A stretch of 64,000 nt of DNA from Ascidiimonas sp046199005 (lineage in GTDB: Bacteria > Bacteroidota > Bacteroidia > Flavobacteriales > Flavobacteriaceae): positions 682,001-746,000 of the forward strand of contig CP176050.1 of assembly GCA_046199005.1 (NCBI GenBank). Reading direction: 5' to 3'. The notes beneath the pieces are model-generated. The model ran no database searches, was not told the origin of the DNA, and saw only the letters and a list, made by a program, of their open reading frames with translations. Every line of letters begins with the position of its first letter. The stretch's first letter is position 1. Shown here piece after piece: positions 60,758 to 64,000 of this stretch. The translations under genes and the position numbers were made by a program.

Positions 60758-62146
60758 CTAGCCGTGCATTTCGGCAAAATACTTATAAAAGTAGGGGATG
60801 GTTTGAATACCCTTTAAATAATTAAAAATGCCATAATGCTCGTTTGGCGAATGAATAGCATCACTATCAAGCCCAAATCCCATAAGGATGGTTTTACTTT
60901 TCAATTCTTTTTCGAATAAGGCTACTATGGGGATGCTGCCACCACTTCTCTGCGGAATGGGTGTTTTTCCAAAGGTTTGTTCATAAGCTTTAGAAGCCGC
61001 CTGATAACCAATGCTATCTATAGGTGTTACATATCCTTGTCCTCCATGGTGCGGAGTCACCTTAACTGTAACTCCTTGTGGAGCTATAGCTTTGAAATGC
61101 TCTGCAAACAGTTCTGTAATCTCTTTCCAATCCTGATTGGGAACCAGGCGCATAGATATTTTTGCGTAAGCTTTAGAAGCGATAACTGTTTTGGCACCTT
61201 CGCCTGTATATCCTCCCCAAATACCATTTACATCGAGGGTAGGACGTATAGAATTTCGTTCATTGGTTGTATACCCTTTTTCCCCATAAACATCCTCAAT
61301 CTCCAATGCTTTCTTGTAAGCTTCTAAAGAGAACGGAGCCTCTGCCATCTTTGCCCTTTCTTCTTTTGACAACTCTTCCACTTTATCGTAAAAACCAGGA
61401 ATGGTGATATGATTGTTTTCATCATGAAGAGACGCAATCATTTTTGCTAATATGTTGATAGGATTTGCAACTGCGCCTCCGTAAAGTCCCGAATGAAGAT
61501 CCCGATTCGGACCGGTAACTTCAACTTCAACATAGCTCAGACCTCTCAAACCTGTGGTTATAGAAGGAATATCCTGAGCAATCATACCTGTATCTGATAT
61601 GAGAATGACATCATTAGACAGTTTTTGCTGATTTTCCGCTACAAAACCTGAGAGACTTACTGAGCCTACTTCTTCTTCTCCTTCGATCATGAACTTCACA
61701 TTGCAGGGAAGCTGATCGTTTTGGATCATATATTCTACTGCTTTTACATGCATGTACATTTGACCCTTATCATCGCAAGCACCTCTGGCAAAAATGGCTC
61801 CTTCGGGGTGTATGGATGTTTTTTTGATTACAGGTTCAAAAGGACCACTTTCCCATAATTCAATAGGATCTGGAGGTTGCACATCGTAATGGCCATATAC
61901 CAGCACCGTAGGTAAGTTATCATCGATAATCTTTTCTGCATAAATAATAGGATAACCAGGTGTTTCACAAATCTCGACTTTATCACATCCAGCAGTTTCC
62001 AAAGCTAGTTTAATTGCATCTGCAGTGTCGAGAACATCTTGTGAATAGGCAGTGTCTGCACTTACAGAAGGTAATTTAAGTAACTCTATGAGTTCTTGTA
62101 TAAATCGATCTTTGTTTTCTTGTATATAGGAATCAATATTATTCAT
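60758..62146 (-). CDS. M20-family dipeptidase
   Basis: 462 aa, cytoplasmic. VYGHYDVQPPDPIELWESGPFEP holds the first zinc His, ARGACDDKGQMYMH the bridging Asp, IEGEEEVGS the catalytic and ligand Glu, and the lid domain contains RDLHSGLYGG. The last His is in AIHSPNEH. This is the PepV/CNDP-like branch that cleaves dipeptides. Complete length for the family. Confidence 0.93.
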   Translation of the reverse strand: MNNIDSYIQENKDRFIQELIELLKLPSVSADTAYSQDVLDTADAIKLALETAGCDKVEICETPGYPIIYAEKIIDDNLPTVLVYGHYDVQPPDPIELWESGPFEPVIKKTSIHPEGAIFARGACDDKGQMYMHVKAVEYMIQNDQLPCNVKFMIEGEEEVGSVSLSGFVAENQQKLSNDVILISDTGMIAQDIPSITTGLRGLSYVEVEVTGPNRDLHSGLYGGAVANPINILAKMIASLHDENNHITIPGFYDKVEELSKEERAKMAEAPFSLEAYKKALEIEDVYGEKGYTTNERNSIRPTLDVNGIWGGYTGEGAKTVIASKAYAKISMRLVPNQDWKEITELFAEHFKAIAPQGVTVKVTPHHGGQGYVTPIDSIGYQAASKAYEQTFGKTPIPQRSGGSIPIVALFEKELKSKTILMGFGLDSDAIHSPNEHYGIFNYLKGIQTIPYFYKYFAEMHG

Positions 62147-62243
62147 GAAGTGAATTTAATTTAAAACCAAATTTACAAAAATTGTACTGGTAATAGGCAG
62201 CGAAAATAATATGACTAAAAAAGGATTTTTTTTCGAATAGAAT

Positions 62244-62272
62244 TTGATTATCGAAAATCTTGCTTATATTTG
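62244..62272 (+). promoter_or_regulatory. promoter of the tRNA-Leu gene
   Basis: TTG at 62244-62246 and TATATTTG at 62265-62272, separated by 18 nt, match the Bacteroidota -33/-7 consensus (TTG, about 19 nt, TAnnTTTG). The expected start site is near 62279, 34 nt before the tRNA. A 6-bp hairpin (62290-62304) lies in the leader. Confidence 0.85.
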
Positions 62273-62312
62273 CACCCACAATTTACAGAGCTACCTTCGG
62301 TAGCGCACGTAT

Positions 62313-62394
62313 GCGGGCGTGGTGAAATTGGTAGACACGCTAGACTTAGGATCTAGTGCCGTGAGGTGTGAAGGTTCGAGTCCTTTCGCCCGCA
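62313..62394 (+). tRNA. tRNA-Leu (UAG anticodon)
   Basis: Acceptor stem GCGGGCG/CGCCCGC, D-loop with TGGTAGACACG, anticodon stem CTAGA/TCTAG around loop CTTAGGA giving anticodon TAG, a long class II variable arm and T-arm GGTTCGAGTCC. The discriminator base is A. The CCA end is not encoded. A terminator follows directly. Confidence 0.97.
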
Positions 62395-62396
62395 CA

Positions 62397-62427
62397 AAAG
62401 CCAAAGTGAAAACTTTGGCTTTTTTAT
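62397..62427 (+). terminator. terminator of the tRNA-Leu gene
   Basis: AAAAGCCAAAG/CTTTGGCTTTT with a TGAAAA loop, followed by T-rich sequence. It immediately follows the tRNA. Confidence 0.9.
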
Positions 62428-62762
62428 TTCTTATGTAGCTGAAAAGAGACACGGTTACAACAAAAGTAGAATATTTTGGCTTTTCTGCCTTGAAATTTAA
62501 TTCCTCGTAATTTATGTCATTTCGTTTCAAGCGTTGTAATTTATCTCTTCATATCATGCTTTTTGACGAGTTGAAGTGATAATTAAGAATTTTATTATAC
62601 CATACACCCACAAGTTTAACTAATAAAATACTTTCATCAAAAGACTACGGCATAAAGTCCTTGCCTCGTCCCTCATTTATTTATTCCATTTCCTTTTGAG
62701 CGAAGATTTTAGCTTCCGTTTGGTTCACTGCTCAAATATTGTTTAATCAAAATCATGCCATT

Positions 62763-63003
62763 ATGAAAGAATTATCTGAAAGCCGCAAAGTTTCCATTTA
62801 GTAAGTAGCAAAAGCACTATCGGTCAAGTAAAGACAACTATTGCATTGAAGCAATTGAAAGTCACTTAGCTTACTACCAAGAAAAGTGTCCAGAGTACTA
62901 TAAGGTACTCTTAAACAATGTTTCACCAAAAATTAATAAAATGGAAAATCATTCACCAAAAACAGCTCAATTTTGGATTAAACGGTTCATCTGTAACAGG
63001 TAA
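62763..63003 (+). pseudogene. possible degraded small ORF
   Basis: An ATG at 62763 reads MKELSESRKVSI and then meets stops. From 62809 another frame stays open for about 63 codons to 63003, with coherent amino-acid content (SKDNYCIEAIESHLAYYQEKCPEYYKV and a terminal FWIKRF). One frameshift would join the two parts. This may be a decayed small gene or chance. The remaining gene-poor DNA from 62428 to 63478 shows no other coding signal except the hairpin array. Confidence 0.25.
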
Positions 63004-63241
63004 CTCAAACATCAAAAACCAATAGGAAAAAAACAAATGATTTTATTTTTGACTTAATGGTTAATATAAATTTTAGAAACCCGATAAAAATTTTTGTTGA
63101 ATTCTTTATGCAATAAAATAGGCGTATCAATACCAATCCCAGTTAATTCTAACAATCTAGACCCTTAAAATGTATAATTTTCTTAAGAGGACATCAGATC
63201 AATCGATAAGAATATCAAGGATCTTTAAAAAGATGATTTTA

Positions 63242-63364
63242 TTGGCACCGCCAAAGGGTCTAACACCCCGAGGCTTGCCTCGAAATTAAACGTTTGGTTC
63301 AAACAAATGCATCATGGGCTTGCCCATGAGGTAGTCTACTTAAGTTTTAGAGCAAGGCTTGCTC
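63242..63364. repeat. array of short hairpins with shared GCTTGC core (REP-like)
   Basis: Palindromes follow one another: TTGGC/GCCAA (63242-63254), CGAGGCTTGCCTCG (63269-63282), CATGGGCTTGCCCATG (63313-63328), GTAGTCTAC (63331-63339) and GAGCAAGGCTTGCTC (63350-63364). Three share the centre GGCTTGC. Such clustered short palindromes with a GTAG element nearby resemble REP units mobilised by Y1-type (RAYT) transposases. No transposase is in the window. Confidence 0.5.
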
Positions 63365-63478
63365 CATCATTATTGTATAATTCAAAATAATTAAATCAAA
63401 AGAACCCCACTTTTTTCAGCATAAAAACATCCAAAACGTAGAACTAAACGTAATTTTGTATGATAACATATTCTTGTT

Positions 63479-64000
63479 TTGCGTATAAAAAATATTATCA
63501 ATTGGTTCAATAATGGTATTCGTCTGGGTTTGATTATTTTCCTGTCGTGTATCTTACCAATGATTGCACAAGAATCTTTCAAGATTAAAAACCAAAGAAA
63601 TCTGGGCGGGTATGACGGTATCCTAACGGCAAATTACATTGTAAAAGATAACGATACCATTCTAAACGGTAAATTCAAGTTTGAAAATGTATTTACCAAA
63701 AACGGTGATTTTATAAGTAATCCAATAAAGATCACAGGAGCATTTAAAAATGGTTTACCAGATGGTAATTGGAATTTTAATTTCGGTTTTTATTCCCAGA
63801 ATCAAAATAAGGACCTGGTAGATTTTCAATATGTGATCAAGCTTAATGGTGTAAAAGAATCAGTTAGTTTAAGATTGCAGGAGGGGGTGCCTAATGGTCC
63901 ATGGTTGACACAAATAGATAGCTTAGAGAATTCCCAGATCACCAAAACAATGTTTAAAAGTGAGCTGGAGTACGTTAATGGACTTCCACAGCGTACCTTT
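63479..64000 (+). CDS. secreted protein with MORN-like repeats, cut by window end
   Basis: The frame is open from a TTG at 63479 (an upstream in-frame stop is at 63464) to the window edge, giving at least 174 residues. The N-terminus is a signal peptide (IRLGLIIFLSCILPMIAQ). Mature sequence shows repeated turns of the type NGLPDGNWNF, EGVPNGPWL and VNGLPQRTF, resembling MORN-variant repeats found in Bacteroidota secreted proteins. Function unknown; the C-terminus is missing. Confidence 0.65.
   Translation, partial: MRIKNIINWFNNGIRLGLIIFLSCILPMIAQESFKIKNQRNLGGYDGILTANYIVKDNDTILNGKFKFENVFTKNGDFISNPIKITGAFKNGLPDGNWNFNFGFYSQNQNKDLVDFQYVIKLNGVKESVSLRLQEGVPNGPWLTQIDSLENSQITKTMFKSELEYVNGLPQRTF

Noticed and set aside
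62291..62530. Minus-strand frame covering the tRNA-Leu gene
   Set aside because: It is antisense to a certain tRNA and its terminator.
63242..63364. CRISPR array
   Set aside because: The units are short palindromes of differing sequence with irregular spacing and no cas gene, not direct repeats with spacers.

Overview
The window looks like chromosome from a marine-type flavobacterium (Bacteroidota, probably Flavobacteriaceae). The evidence is low GC, a TATATTTG-type -7 promoter box (clear at 62265-62272), almost no Shine-Dalgarno sequences, several TTG/GTG starts, a GG-leader peptide, a UpxY/NusG-like antiterminator and many Bacteroidota-typical families (YaiO-like outer-membrane proteins, membrane-tethered MutS-like ATPase, DUF4407, DUF6596 sigma factor). 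The species cannot be read from the sequence.

Region A (about 960-27600, nearly all on +) is the main item. It is a biosynthetic locus built around what looks like a complete five-gene enediyne 'warhead' cassette: unbV (8732-10612), unbU (10640-11611), unbL (11636-12646), pksE (12767-18307) and tebC (18326-18787). A NusG-like antiterminator stands at its head (961-1515). Between the two lie a lipoprotein metallo-beta-lactamase-fold hydrolase, three tandem YCII/DGPF proteins, a DinB-like protein, a membrane-anchored SRPBCC protein, a PLP decarboxylase and a TauE/SafE permease. After the cassette come a LolCD/MacB-like ABC exporter, a ThiS/MoaD-like sulfur carrier ending in GG, a small membrane protein, a LolA-like periplasmic protein, an outer-membrane barrel, an ECF42-type sigma factor, a lipoprotein with a terminal CxxCH and a rhodanese-E1 (ThiF/MoeB) fusion. 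A strong terminator at 27609-27638 closes the run. My reading is a polyene/enediyne-type polyketide pathway with its own sulfur supply, export chain and possible self-protection. The usual later enediyne genes and any tailoring P450 or halogenase are absent here, and the PKS phosphopantetheinyl-transferase tail looks truncated, so the product cannot be predicted.

Region B (27.6-45.3 kb) is mostly ordinary: DUF456, a TonB-like lipoprotein, an Xre/RES toxin-antitoxin pair with a repeated operator, a GT2 and a flippase-like membrane protein, ruvC, hemW, a cyclase-family hydrolase, DUF4230, YjbR, a membrane MutS-like ATPase and a DadA-like oxidase. It ends in a compact signalling operon (38825-45250): receiver, H-NOX, PAS/GAF kinase, FIST (NosP-like) protein, second kinase, Hpt and LytTR regulator. 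This resembles a dual nitric-oxide-sensing phosphorelay.

Region C (45.6-58.0 kb) holds a GG-leader cysteine-rich peptide and an exopolysaccharide-like locus: TPR/barrel exporter, flippase, two glycosyltransferases, GH5-like hydrolase, Ig-like protein and a very large membrane protein. Region D (58-64 kb) has small or unknown genes, DUF4407, a DUF3267 protein, an M20 dipeptidase, tRNA-Leu(UAG), a gene-poor stretch with an array of short hairpins and the start of a secreted protein cut by the window end.

Non-coding points: a chain of perfect hairpins ending in a terminator (about 88-310) looks like a structured RNA, a hairpin group lies just upstream of the antiterminator gene, and two related C-rich-loop hairpins lie near 58 kb. 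All assignments come from reading the sequence and translations; no database search was run.
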